Below are positions 24,317 through 32,410 of a DNA stretch of 64,000 nt, in pieces. A program made the position numbers and the translations under genes. How positions within the stretch are numbered: position 1 is the stretch's first letter; the number at the start of each line of letters is the position of its first letter. Origin of the DNA: Flavobacterium xinjiangense (GTDB lineage Bacteria; Bacteroidota; Bacteroidia; Flavobacteriales; Flavobacteriaceae); NCBI RefSeq assembly GCF_900142885.1, contig NZ_FRCL01000004.1:248001-312000 (forward strand), written 5' to 3'. The notes beneath the pieces were generated by a model. The model saw only the letters and a list, made by a program, of their open reading frames with translations, was not told the DNA's origin and searched no databases.

Positions 24317-25621
24317 TTACAGATCTCTGTTTACATCAAAAGCTTCTAAGTATTCAGCGACTCTTTTTACAAAACTTCCTCCTAACGCACCATCTACAAC
24401 TCTATGGTCGTAACTGTGCGACAAGAACATTTTCTGGCGAATACCTATGAAATCACCTTCCGGAGTTTCGATTACTGCAGGCATTTTACGGATTGCTCCA
24501 AGAGCCAGAATCCCAACTTGTGGCTGATTTAAAATTGGCGTGCCAAAAACACTTCCAAAAGTCCCCACATTAGTAACTGTATATGTTCCTCCCTGAGTAT
24601 CATCCGGCTTTAGTTTTCCAGCTTTTGCACGACCTCCTAAGTCGTTTACTGCTTTTGCCATTCCAACTAAGTTCAATTGATCCGCATTTTTAATAACTGG
24701 AACAATCAAGTTTCCGTTTGGCAATGATGCTGCCATTCCAAGGTTAATATTTTTCTTTTTGATGATAAAATCACCCTCTACAGAAATATTCATTCCTGGA
24801 TAATCTTTTATAGCTTTTGCAACTGCTTCCATGAAAATTGGCGTGTACGTCAACTTTTCTCCTTCTCTTTTTTCGAAAGCAACTTTATTTTTCTCTCTCC
24901 ATTTTACAATATTCGTAACATCCACTTCAATAAATGATTGCACGTGAGCCGAAGTTTGAACTGAAGCTACCATGTAACCCGCAATTAACTTACGCATTCT
25001 GTCCATTTCAACAATTTCATCACCACCGCTTACAGAAACGGGAGCCGCTTTTTGAGCGACAGGAGCTGAAACTGTTTTTTGAACTTCTGCCACAGGAGCC
25101 GTTACAGCTACCGGTTGGCTTGTTCTATTTTTTACGTGCTCTAAAATATCATTTTTAGTAACCCTTCCTTCTTTTCCAGTTCCTGAAATCGTGTCTAATT
25201 CTGCAACAGAAACACCTTCTTCTTTAGAGATATTTTTCACCAATGGCGATAAGAATTTTTCAGAATCAGAGAAATTTGTTGGAGTTGCAACGCTTTCTTT
25301 GGCTGCATCAACCGTTTTTGTTACTTCAGCAACTGCCTCTGGGGTAGCCGCTTCTTTAACAACAGGTACAAGTTCTCCACCTTCAGTTTCAATAATAGCA
25401 ATTGTTTGCCCTACCTGAACTAAATCATCTTTACCAAATAGTTGTTCCACCAAAATACCCGACACTTCGCTAGGCACCTCACTATCAACTTTATCAGTTG
25501 CTATTTCGAGTACCGCTTCGTCTGCTTCAATTTTGTCTCCAACTTCTTTCAACCAATTTGTAATGGTTGCTTCTGCGACACTTTCTCCCATTTTAGGAAG
25601 TTTTAATTCAAATCTTGCCAT
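24317..25621 (-). CDS. 2-oxo acid dehydrogenase E2 (dihydrolipoyl acyltransferase)
   Basis: A 434-residue E2 core. One lipoyl domain (about 2-77) carries the lipoyl Lys44 in EIATDKVDSEV; an Ala/Pro/Val-rich linker follows; a peripheral subunit-binding domain lies about 122-162 (SPLVKNISKEEGVSVAEL and GKEGRVTKNDIL); a second linker precedes the catalytic domain (about 205-430) with SHSYDHRVVDGALGG, the catalytic His/Asp motif. It takes acyl groups from E1 and gives acyl-CoA. The style fits the branched-chain (or 2-oxoglutarate) type; with HMG-CoA lyase and leucine-type dehydrogenase also in the window, branched-chain is a reasonable guess. E1 and E3 are not adjacent. Confidence 0.9.
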   Translation of the reverse strand: MARFELKLPKMGESVAEATITNWLKEVGDKIEADEAVLEIATDKVDSEVPSEVSGILVEQLFGKDDLVQVGQTIAIIETEGGELVPVVKEAATPEAVAEVTKTVDAAKESVATPTNFSDSEKFLSPLVKNISKEEGVSVAELDTISGTGKEGRVTKNDILEHVKNRTSQPVAVTAPVAEVQKTVSAPVAQKAAPVSVSGGDEIVEMDRMRKLIAGYMVASVQTSAHVQSFIEVDVTNIVKWREKNKVAFEKREGEKLTYTPIFMEAVAKAIKDYPGMNISVEGDFIIKKKNINLGMAASLPNGNLIVPVIKNADQLNLVGMAKAVNDLGGRAKAGKLKPDDTQGGTYTVTNVGTFGSVFGTPILNQPQVGILALGAIRKMPAVIETPEGDFIGIRQKMFLSHSYDHRVVDGALGGSFVKRVAEYLEAFDVNRDL

Positions 25622-25683
25622 ATTGTTAACCTAAAAGGTGTTTTTTGTTTTCAGTTTGCGAAATTACTAAATATTTTAAATAT

Positions 25684-25704
25684 AAATTACATTTAATGTA
25701 ATTT
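25684..25704 (-). terminator. Short hairpin after the glycosyltransferase gene
   Basis: AAATTACATT pairs with AATGTAATTT around one base, directly after the glycosyltransferase stop. AT-only stem, so a weak terminator call. Confidence 0.35.
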
Positions 25705-25705
25705 T

Positions 25706-26869
25706 TCACTCAATTTTCACTACCTCTCCTCTTTCCCTCGAATTATCACTTCCAATTAAAAAATTGGCATTTTTGGGTAAAATTCTAAAGGTAAAACCTT
25801 TATTTTTTGATGATTCCATAAAACGAATGCATTCTTTGAAAGAAATAAATTCGTTATCCAACATGATTTCCGTTTCTGTTTCCCTTTTCACAGAAGACGA
25901 AATTACCATTTTTTCTGTTTTTAAATCGTGAAAAGAGACTTTATTTTGAAAAATCAGAGACAGTTTATTTGCTATTTCCTTGTTCGAAGAATAAAAAATA
26001 AAAGATTTTGGTCTTATTCTTAATTTAGGCTGACCTTGAAACATTTTCACAAAAGAGAAAAACACAATTCCTGCTTTCATAAATAAAGAAAAGACTACCG
26101 AAGCCTTAAAGTGTTTTTTATAAAAGAATTGCATCGCTTCCTGAAATCTTTTCATATAAATTCCGTCCTTAATTGTACTTTCTCCTTTATAATGTATGAC
26201 CGTTGTTTCATGAAAATAATAATTAGACTTTCCTTCTTTCAGTACCCGATAAGACAAATCAATATCGTCTGAGTACATGAAACAATCTTCATCAAAACCA
26301 CTAACTTGCTGATACAAATCTCGTTTCATAAACATAAATGCCCCCACAAGAATTTCAACTTCTCCGTTTTCGTTTTCGTCTAAATGTTGCGCGTAATACT
26401 GCCCGAATATTCTTGATTTAGGAAATATTTTATACAAGCCCGTAACCTTTGTAAATGCCACAAAAGGTGTTGGAACACCTCGTTTACTTTCCGGCAGGAA
26501 GTTCCCGGTGCCATCAATGAGTTTCACTCCTACAATTCCTAAATCGCTTTGCTTTTTGGCGAATTGCAACACTTTAGTGAATGTATCTTCAGCGACAACC
26601 GTATCGGGATTCAGAATGCAAACATATTCTCCTTGCGCATGGGCTACGCCGATATTATTCCCTTTTGGGAAACCCAAATTTTCTTTATTTCGAATGAGTC
26701 TTACGTTAGGGAAACGCTGTCTCATCATGTCACAACTGTCATCTAGCGAATTATTATCGATTACAATTATTTCGCCGTCAATGGATTCTAATGCGTTTTG
26801 AACGCTTAGAACACATTGTTCCAAAAAATACCGAACGTTGTAATTGAGGATGATGACGGATAGCTGCAT
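25706..26869 (-). CDS. Glycosyltransferase family 2
   Basis: A 387-residue GT-A fold glycosyltransferase. N-terminal LSVIILNYNVRYFLEQCV, the nucleotide site IVIDNNSLDDS, DXD-like metal site LNPDTVV, and FMYSDDIDLSYRVLKEGKSN, typical of rhamnosyl- or glycosyl-transferases of the WcaE/RfbN class. A hydrophobic stretch around residues 255-275 may anchor it to the membrane; the last 110 residues are not similar to the core and look like a lineage-specific tail. Probably acts on cell-surface polysaccharide. Alone on its strand, divergent from the ABC-F gene. Confidence 0.87.
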   Translation of the reverse strand: MQLSVIILNYNVRYFLEQCVLSVQNALESIDGEIIVIDNNSLDDSCDMMRQRFPNVRLIRNKENLGFPKGNNIGVAHAQGEYVCILNPDTVVAEDTFTKVLQFAKKQSDLGIVGVKLIDGTGNFLPESKRGVPTPFVAFTKVTGLYKIFPKSRIFGQYYAQHLDENENGEVEILVGAFMFMKRDLYQQVSGFDEDCFMYSDDIDLSYRVLKEGKSNYYFHETTVIHYKGESTIKDGIYMKRFQEAMQFFYKKHFKASVVFSLFMKAGIVFFSFVKMFQGQPKLRIRPKSFIFYSSNKEIANKLSLIFQNKVSFHDLKTEKMVISSSVKRETETEIMLDNEFISFKECIRFMESSKNKGFTFRILPKNANFLIGSDNSRERGEVVKIE

Positions 26870-26950
26870 TTTTCAAAGATATATTTTAAGATGCAAAGAC
26901 CCAAAGATTCAAAGATTCAAAGTGTAAAAAATTAAAAAACATGTTTCTCC

Positions 26951-27025
26951 GTAGCCCCGATTGAAGTGAAAATCCTTTGAGAGGAAACAACAAAGATTGC
27001 AACAGAAAGCGGGAGCGATGCTTCC
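26951..27025 (+). repeat. Dispersed intergenic stem-loop element, copy C
   Basis: Starts GTAGCCCCGATTGAAGTG, core AAAATCCTTT and AAAGATTGCAACAG (short stem), ends AGCGGGAG ... TTCC. It shares ends and core with copies A and D. It lies in the 322-nt gap between the divergent glycosyltransferase and ABC-F genes. The rest of that gap holds AAAGATTC repeats (26895-26921) and the ABC-F promoter. Confidence 0.68.
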
Positions 27026-27100
27026 AAATAAAATCAGATCATTCGCTCCTAAAAATTAGCCTAAATTTTTTAGTTTTAACATTACTTGAACCACAAAAAC

Positions 27101-27130
27101 TTGAAACTTGGTTTAAATGAATTACTTTTG
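27101..27130 (+). promoter_or_regulatory. Full Bacteroidota promoter of the ABC-F gene
   Basis: TTG at 27101-27103, a 19-nt spacer, then TACTTTTG at 27123-27130 gives a complete TTG-N19-TAnnTTTG promoter. A start codon lies about 60 nt downstream. Confidence 0.7.
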
Positions 27131-27191
27131 CAAAAAAGTTATGCTTCGTTACGAATTCATAACTTATAATTTATAACTCATACCCTACAAA

Positions 27192-29054
27192 GTGAATTAC
27201 TTATCTGTTGAAAACATCTCGAAATCTTTTGGTGAACGTACGTTGTTTAAAGACATCTCGTTCGGAATTAATAAAGACCAAAAAATAGCTTTTATTGCCA
27301 AAAATGGCTCTGGAAAAACCACTATTATGAGTATCATTAATGGTTTAGAAGAGTCAGATACTGGTCAAGTTGTTTTGAGAAAAGGCATCAAAATGGCATT
27401 CTTGTCGCAAAATAATAATTTGCAGGAAGAATTGACAATTGAAGAGAGCATTTTCGCTTCAGATAATGAAACGTTGAAAGTGATTGAAGCTTATGAAAAA
27501 GCATTAGAAAATCCGGAAGATGAAGAAGCGTATCAAAAAGCTTTTGACGGAATGGATCAGCACAATGCTTGGGATTTTGAAACGCAGTACAAACAAATTT
27601 TGTTCAAATTGAAGTTGGAAGATTTCAAACTGAAAGTAAAAAATCTTTCGGGTGGACAGAAAAAACGTTTGTCACTGGCTATCATTTTGATTAATCGTCC
27701 TGATTTATTAATCTTGGATGAACCTACGAATCACTTGGATTTAGAGATGATCGAATGGTTGGAAAGCTATTTTACAAAAGAAAATATTACCTTGTTTATG
27801 GTGACGCACGACCGTTTCTTTTTGGAGCGTGTTTGTAATGAAATCATCGAATTGGACAACGGAAAATTATACCAATACAAAGGAAATTACTCTTACTATT
27901 TAGAGAAAAAAGAAGAACGCATCGCATCTGAAAATTCGAGTGTTGATAAAGCGCAGAATCTTTTTGTGAAAGAACTGGAGTGGATGCGCCGTCAACCAAA
28001 AGCGAGAACGACAAAATCTAAATCGCGTCAGGATGATTTTTATGACATTAAGGAGAAAGCGCAAAGTCGCCGTCGTGAAAACAAAGTAGAACTGGAAATT
28101 AACATGGAACGTATGGGAAGCAAGATTATCGAGCTTCACAAAATTTCTAAAAAATTCAAGGATCATGTGATCATGGACAATTTCAGTTTTGATTTTCAAC
28201 GTGGCGAACGTATTGGAATTATTGGAAAAAACGGAACAGGAAAATCGACATTCTTGAATCTATTGACTGGAACTTTACCGCTTGATAGTGGAAAAGTGGT
28301 TATTGGTGAAACTATAAAAGTAGGTTACTATACCCAAAGCGGAATCAACCCAAAACCGGGTCAGCGTGTGATCGATGTTATTAAGGAATACGGAGAATTT
28401 ATTCCGTTGATGAAAGGGAAATTGATTTCGGCTTCGCAATTGTTAGAACGTTTCTTGTTTGATGCTAAAAAACAATATGATTTTGTAGATCGATTGAGTG
28501 GTGGAGAATTAAAACGTTTGTACTTGTGTACGGTTTTGATTCAGAATCCGAACTTCTTGATTCTGGATGAGCCTACCAATGATTTAGATATTGTGACACT
28601 GAATGTTTTAGAAAGCTTCCTTTTGGACTATCCTGGTTGTTTGGTAGTAGTTTCTCACGATAGGTATTTCATGGATAAAATTGTAGATCACTTATTCATT
28701 TTTAGAGGTGATGGTGTAGTTGAAGATTTCCCTGGTAACTATTCTGATTTTAGAGCCTACGAAGACAGTGTTGATGTAGCTCAAAAAGAGGACAACAAAG
28801 CCGACAAGAAAGACTGGAAACAAAATAATCCAACGGGAAACCTGACTTTCAATGAGCAAAAAGAATTCCAGAAAATCGAACGAGAAATCAAAGATTTAGA
28901 GATTCAAAAAGTAGCCATCGAGAAATTATTCTCGGATGGAAAAGTCGAAGAAAGTAATGTTTTGACCAAAGCAAAAGAATTAGAAAACATCAATAATAAA
29001 ATTGAAGATAAAGAGGAAAGATGGTTTGAGCTTTCTGCAAAGATAGAAGGATAA
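27192..29054 (+). CDS. ABC-F family ATPase (Uup-like)
   Basis: A 620-residue soluble protein with two ABC cassettes and no TM segments. Cassette 1: AKNGSGKTT, LSGGQKKRLSLA, LLILDEPTNHLD; cassette 2: GKNGTGKST, LSGGELKRLYL, FLILDEPTNDLD. The two are joined by a charged helical linker (about 240-315), and the last 85 residues form a predicted coiled coil, as in Uup. ABC-F proteins act on the ribosome or in DNA stability rather than transport. Start is GTG (27192). It has a complete TTG-N19-TAnnTTTG promoter and a terminator at 29163-29212. Confidence 0.93.
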   Translation: MNYLSVENISKSFGERTLFKDISFGINKDQKIAFIAKNGSGKTTIMSIINGLEESDTGQVVLRKGIKMAFLSQNNNLQEELTIEESIFASDNETLKVIEAYEKALENPEDEEAYQKAFDGMDQHNAWDFETQYKQILFKLKLEDFKLKVKNLSGGQKKRLSLAIILINRPDLLILDEPTNHLDLEMIEWLESYFTKENITLFMVTHDRFFLERVCNEIIELDNGKLYQYKGNYSYYLEKKEERIASENSSVDKAQNLFVKELEWMRRQPKARTTKSKSRQDDFYDIKEKAQSRRRENKVELEINMERMGSKIIELHKISKKFKDHVIMDNFSFDFQRGERIGIIGKNGTGKSTFLNLLTGTLPLDSGKVVIGETIKVGYYTQSGINPKPGQRVIDVIKEYGEFIPLMKGKLISASQLLERFLFDAKKQYDFVDRLSGGELKRLYLCTVLIQNPNFLILDEPTNDLDIVTLNVLESFLLDYPGCLVVVSHDRYFMDKIVDHLFIFRGDGVVEDFPGNYSDFRAYEDSVDVAQKEDNKADKKDWKQNNPTGNLTFNEQKEFQKIEREIKDLEIQKVAIEKLFSDGKVEESNVLTKAKELENINNKIEDKEERWFELSAKIEG

Positions 29055-29077
29055 ATTATCATTCTAAAAAGAAATAG

Positions 29078-29130
29078 TTTGTCATTTCGACGAAGGAGGA
29101 ATGAGATTTCTCCTTCGTCGAAATGACAAA
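29078..29130. repeat. Perfect 21-bp inverted repeat after the ABC-F gene
   Basis: TTTGTCATTTCGACGAAGGA plus G (29078-29098) is matched exactly by its reverse complement at 29110-29130, loop of 11 nt. It is an intergenic hairpin of a type seen in Bacteroidota genomes (GTCATTTCGACGAAGGAG ends). Not followed by a T-run, so it is not the main terminator, which lies at 29163-29212. Confidence 0.75.
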
Positions 29131-29162
29131 AGCAATACAAAATCATTATATATTATTTACTA

Positions 29163-29212
29163 CCCCACCAATTTCAGCTTTACCGCTAAAAATAGTGGGG
29201 TTTGTTTTTTTT
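29163..29212 (+). terminator. Terminator of the ABC-F gene
   Basis: CCCCAC (29163-29168) pairs with GTGGGG (29195-29200), with an inner AGC/GCT pairing, followed by TTTGTTTTTTTT. The 300 nt after it, to the small ORF at 29514, hold only AT-rich DNA. Confidence 0.75.
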
Positions 29213-29513
29213 ATGAACTAAAACTGTTTATCAAGAAATAGTATAGCAATCTTTTAAATAATTTTGCAAACTTCTATTTTTTAGTTTTATTCTTTTTTTT
29301 CCTCCAAAAGAAACAAGCAAATAGGGGGATGAACGAATTGTTGTCATTAATTTGAATTCAAAATAAATAGTCAATCGATTATTCTTAAAAATCTAACTGA
29401 TAAACAATACCTAATAATTTGATAAAACAACAATAGAAACAATCAATTCTCAACATATGTTTAATAGATTTACTTGATTATTTTATTAAAAAGTAATCTT
29501 TAAATTACTAAAA

Positions 29514-29699
29514 ATGTTAAAAAAATTTACGTTATCTGACAAGCTACTATTCGTTGCAGCTTTCCTTTCATTAATTTTCTCGGAAATTTTATATTTTCAG
29601 GGAAATAAAGATCAAGCCATCTTTATTGGAATTTGGGTTCCTTCCATATTAGCGTTCGGCATTTATTTAAAACTGATACAAAACACTAAAGATGTCTGA
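29514..29699 (+). CDS. Small two-TM membrane protein
   Basis: A 61-residue protein: short basic start MLKKF, two hydrophobic segments (about 11-27, LLFVAAFLSLIFSEILY, and 34-53, QAIFIGIWVPSILAFGIYLK) and a short polar tail. No family recognised. The gene end overlaps the next tiny gene by 8 nt (start at 29692), a tight coupling that argues both are real. The upstream 300 nt is very AT-rich without a clear promoter. The isolated location between ABC-F and a hypothetical gene gives no functional hint. Confidence 0.6.
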   Translation: MLKKFTLSDKLLFVAAFLSLIFSEILYFQGNKDQAIFIGIWVPSILAFGIYLKLIQNTKDV

Positions 29700-29787
29700 A
29701 TTAATCCCATATTTCGCAGGACTGATAACATTGTTGTTTGGTCTAGGATTCGCATTTGCACTTCAGTCTCCTAAAAAAGACAAATAA
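29692..29787 (+). CDS. Tiny single-TM protein coupled to the preceding gene
   Basis: A 31-residue open frame from ATG 29692 to TAA 29787: SELIPYFAGLITLLFGLGFA then FALQSPKKDK. One TM helix with a positive C-terminal tail. Its start lies inside the end of the preceding 61-residue gene (8-nt overlap, different frame), as in translationally coupled membrane microproteins. Unknown function; too short for normal gene calling. Confidence 0.5.
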   Translation: MSELIPYFAGLITLLFGLGFAFALQSPKKDK

Positions 29788-29884
29788 TTACTATTACCTG
29801 CTCTTCGACGTATACAATAGGTCTTGCTTGGGCTGCGCAAATGTCTCTGACTTTGTGCCCATAACAATGAGCATCAAAACAAAC

Positions 29885-29926
29885 AAAAAAACCACAACAA
29901 AATCTAATTCTGTTGTGGCTTTTTTT
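29885..29926. terminator. Bidirectional terminator
   Basis: ACCACAACA (29891-29899) pairs with TGTTGTGGC at 29911-29919, flanked by A and T runs on both sides. It lies between the tiny membrane genes and the convergent hypothetical gene. Confidence 0.82.
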
Positions 29927-29950
29927 ATAAACTTGTCTTTCGCAAATGTC

Positions 29951-30256
29951 TTATGCCATAAACAAGGTATGTTTGTGATAGTTGTATAATATAGAATCGT
30001 AAATGGTTAATTTTGGCGCTACTTTTTCAGTAGAAGCGTCAAACTTGATACCGTTGTGTTTACGAAACAAGTATACTTCTTTCAAGCAGTTTGACAATCT
30101 TTTATGAATTAAGGTCTTAAAAGTTGGCAATTGCTTGTCTCCTACCAAAAAATCAATTTGGTAATTAGAACTTGTTTTCGAAAGATTATTCCCGATGATT
30201 CTGATAGTAAATTTTGTTGGAATTCCGTTTTGTTCCCCTTGATACTCTATTACCAT
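29951..30256 (-). CDS. Hypothetical protein, 101 aa
   Basis: A soluble 101-residue protein with no signal peptide, TM or recognisable domain. The first 60 residues alternate as strands (YQGEQNGIPTKFTIRIIGNN, YQIDFLVGDK); the rest is basic and ends HKHTLFMA. Convergent with the tiny membrane genes, sharing their terminator. No function can be given. The 287 nt upstream shows only AT-rich DNA and, at its far end, the -7 element of the next gene. Confidence 0.55.
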   Translation of the reverse strand: MVIEYQGEQNGIPTKFTIRIIGNNLSKTSSNYQIDFLVGDKQLPTFKTLIHKRLSNCLKEVYLFRKHNGIKFDASTEKVAPKLTIYDSILYNYHKHTLFMA

Positions 30257-30512
30257 AGTATTTAAAATTAAAATGTGATTAAATTAAAATTTATGAACAA
30301 CTTTTATAGCTGCTGAATTCAAAATTAAAGATAACAAAAAAAAGAAAACTGCACGATAACAGCCCTTAAATTATTAATTATTGGGAAAATAAATTAATAA
30401 AATGATCCCAAAGCTCCTATTCTTTTTAGTTTAAATAAAAAAGAAGCAAAAATATAGTTTTAAATCAGGGACTATAATTCCACTTTTATTAAATGGCTTT
30501 GTATCTTCGTGC

Positions 30513-30520
30513 TAACTTTG
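30513..30520 (+). promoter_or_regulatory. -7 promoter element of the methyltransferase gene
   Basis: TAACTTTG, 23 nt before the ATG at 30544, is a perfect TAnnTTTG match. The TTG at 30499 is closer than the usual distance. Confidence 0.5.
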
Positions 30521-30543
30521 TGTAACACTGTCTAAAAATCGCT

Positions 30544-31323
30544 ATGCTATTTCAGATTAAATCCTACTTACAATTTCTTTGGCATTCTAAAAATGAACAT
30601 GCGGTACACTCCCCTTTTGTATTCAACTTGATTACGAAATGTTTTTATGACACCAAATCAAAACCGGAATATGCTGTTCTAAAAAAGTATCGAAATTCAC
30701 TTTTAGAAAATAAAAATACAATTGCAGTCACTGATTATGGTGCGGGCTCAAAAGTTTTTAAATCCATTACAAGAGAAATATCCAAGATTGCAAAAACCGC
30801 AGGAATAAGTCCCAAACGTTCCGAATTGTTGTTTAGAATCGTCCATTATTTCCAGCCGGAAAGCATTTTAGAAATTGGAACTTCTTTAGGATTAGCGACT
30901 TCAGCATTTTCTGTAGGGAATTTAAAATCCAAAATAACCACACTCGAAGGTTGTCCGGAAACGGCAAAAATTGCTCAAGAACAATTTCAAAAATTTAATT
31001 TCAAGAATATAAAAAGTGAAGTTTCTGAATTCTCCAGTTATTTGAGTGACTTTCGACTTTCGACTTTCAACTTTCAACTCATTTACTTCGACGGTAATCA
31101 TCAAAAACAAGCGACTTTAGACTATTTTGAACTTTTATTACCCACAATTACGAACGAAACCGTTTGGATTTTCGATGACATTCATTGGTCGTCAGAAATG
31201 GAAGAAGCGTGGGAAATAATAAAAAACCATCCTGCAGTTACCGTTACAATAGACACCTTTCAATGGGGTTTGGTATTTTTCAGAAGAGAACAACCAAAAG
31301 AACATTTTACAATTCGGGTATAA
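30544..31323 (+). CDS. Class I SAM-dependent methyltransferase (O-MTase-like)
   Basis: A 259-residue methyltransferase. The N-terminal HAVHSPFVFNLITKCF is typical of a Flavobacteriaceae subgroup; the SAM pocket shows ESILEIGTSLGLATSAF (motif I) and ITTLEGCPETA (motif II); IYFDGNHQKQATLDYFE and WIFDDIHWS complete the O-methyltransferase pattern. Substrate unknown. A heptanucleotide repeat, GACTTTC repeated from 31048 to 31079, sits in frame just before the IYFDG strand and encodes DFRLSTFNFQ; its unit is not a multiple of three, so slippage would break the frame. Stops just before a hairpin shared with the lipoprotein gene. Confidence 0.85.
   Translation: MLFQIKSYLQFLWHSKNEHAVHSPFVFNLITKCFYDTKSKPEYAVLKKYRNSLLENKNTIAVTDYGAGSKVFKSITREISKIAKTAGISPKRSELLFRIVHYFQPESILEIGTSLGLATSAFSVGNLKSKITTLEGCPETAKIAQEQFQKFNFKNIKSEVSEFSSYLSDFRLSTFNFQLIYFDGNHQKQATLDYFELLLPTITNETVWIFDDIHWSSEMEEAWEIIKNHPAVTVTIDTFQWGLVFFRREQPKEHFTIRV
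31048..31079 (+). repeat. Heptanucleotide tandem repeat inside a CDS
   Basis: GACTTTC three times, then AACTTTC and AACT: about 4.5 units. Encodes residues about 169-178 of the methyltransferase. Unit length 7 makes this a potential contingency (phase-variable) tract. Confidence 0.75.
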
Positions 31324-31326
31324 AAA

Positions 31327-31354
31327 AAATGACCGCCATTACGGACGGTCATTT
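31327..31354 (-). terminator. Hairpin between methyltransferase and lipoprotein genes
   Basis: AAATGACCG pairs with CGGTCATTT; on the minus strand it is followed by eight T, so it mainly serves the lipoprotein gene. Confidence 0.75.
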
Positions 31355-31375
31355 CTCACTTAAACCAACAATTAT

Positions 31376-32059
31376 TTATTGTTTTGCATCACGCATTTCT
31401 TCAGATTTCGCTCCCATTCTATTTACTTTTAACATTGGAGCAAATTTAAATTTCAAACCAGCAATTTTTCTATTGTCTTCAGAAGAAAGTCCTTCTTTTT
31501 CAACGGTATTTTTTCTGCTGTCTAATGCTTCATACATTAATTTTATTTCGTCCCAATCCTCACGAGAATAACTGTCCTTATTGTCTTCTGCAGTATGAAT
31601 AAACTGTTGGTAAACACTATGAATATTGTCTTTATTTACCCAACTAAAATTCATATCATCACCAATTTTTCCTTGACCAAACAAAGCATTTCTTAATTGC
31701 TGTTTTGAGTTAACTGGTGCAGGTGTTGAAGATACTTCTTCTTTTACTTCCATATCATCTTGCATTTTATCTCTTAATGCAGCATACTTAGCTTTACTTG
31801 CATCTATTCTTTCCTGCGCTTTTTCTTTATCTTTTAAATTTTCTAAAGCAGCTTCTGCATCATTAATTCTCATTTGGTATGAAGCATCAATTGCTTCCCA
31901 ATTTGTTTTAGCATCTGCTTCAGCAACATTTCCAATTGAATCTACATATACAACATAGGTATCAACTTTTTTCTCTGCTTCTGTTGCTTTTTCGTCCTTA
32001 CATGATGTAAATCCTAATGCGATTACTGCTGCTCCTAATAATAAATTTCTACTTTTCAT
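31376..32059 (-). CDS. Lipoprotein, helical, unknown function
   Basis: A 227-residue lipoprotein (lipobox GFTSC, Cys at 20). The mature part is almost wholly helical and charged, with a predicted coiled coil (about 50-110, EAALENLKDKEKAQERIDAS) and a Pro-containing hinge (SSTPAPVNS), then a second helical part with WVNKDNIHSVYQQF. I recognise no enzyme motif; such proteins are common in Flavobacteriaceae and may relate to a DUF6565-like family (low confidence). Likely periplasmic face of a membrane. Upstream is 351 nt of AT-rich, non-coding DNA with no element I can name. Confidence 0.65.
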   Translation of the reverse strand: MKSRNLLLGAAVIALGFTSCKDEKATEAEKKVDTYVVYVDSIGNVAEADAKTNWEAIDASYQMRINDAEAALENLKDKEKAQERIDASKAKYAALRDKMQDDMEVKEEVSSTPAPVNSKQQLRNALFGQGKIGDDMNFSWVNKDNIHSVYQQFIHTAEDNKDSYSREDWDEIKLMYEALDSRKNTVEKEGLSSEDNRKIAGLKFKFAPMLKVNRMGAKSEEMRDAKQ

Positions 32060-32410
32060 AATTTTGTGATTTAATTAAAAATATTTCTAGTACAAATGTA
32101 TAGCAATTTACAAAAAACTCAATAATTAACCAAAAATTATGAAAATAATAAAATAAATTATGAAATAAACAAAAATATAACAATAATTATATAACTTATT
32201 ACTAAAATTATATAAAACATCAAACTACCATTTCACCTATTAAAATCAAACAAAAACTCAAAAAATCAATTTAACCGCATATTTGAGCCATTTTGAATTC
32301 CAATTTTTAAGCAATACTGTAACAAATTTAAAAAACAACTACTTATTTGTAATCCAAAAGTCTTTTGTACTTTTAAAACCTGAATACCATCTCTAAAATC
32401 TAAAACCTCA

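Noticed and set aside
29829..29861. GGGC...GCCC stem near 29.83 kb as a tRNA or riboswitch
   Set aside because: Only one broken stem can be formed, with no T-loop or anticodon pattern and no known aptamer motif.
29756..29989. A 77-codon plus-strand frame after the microproteins
   Set aside because: It runs through the bidirectional terminator and into the antisense of the 29951-30256 gene; its start has no support.
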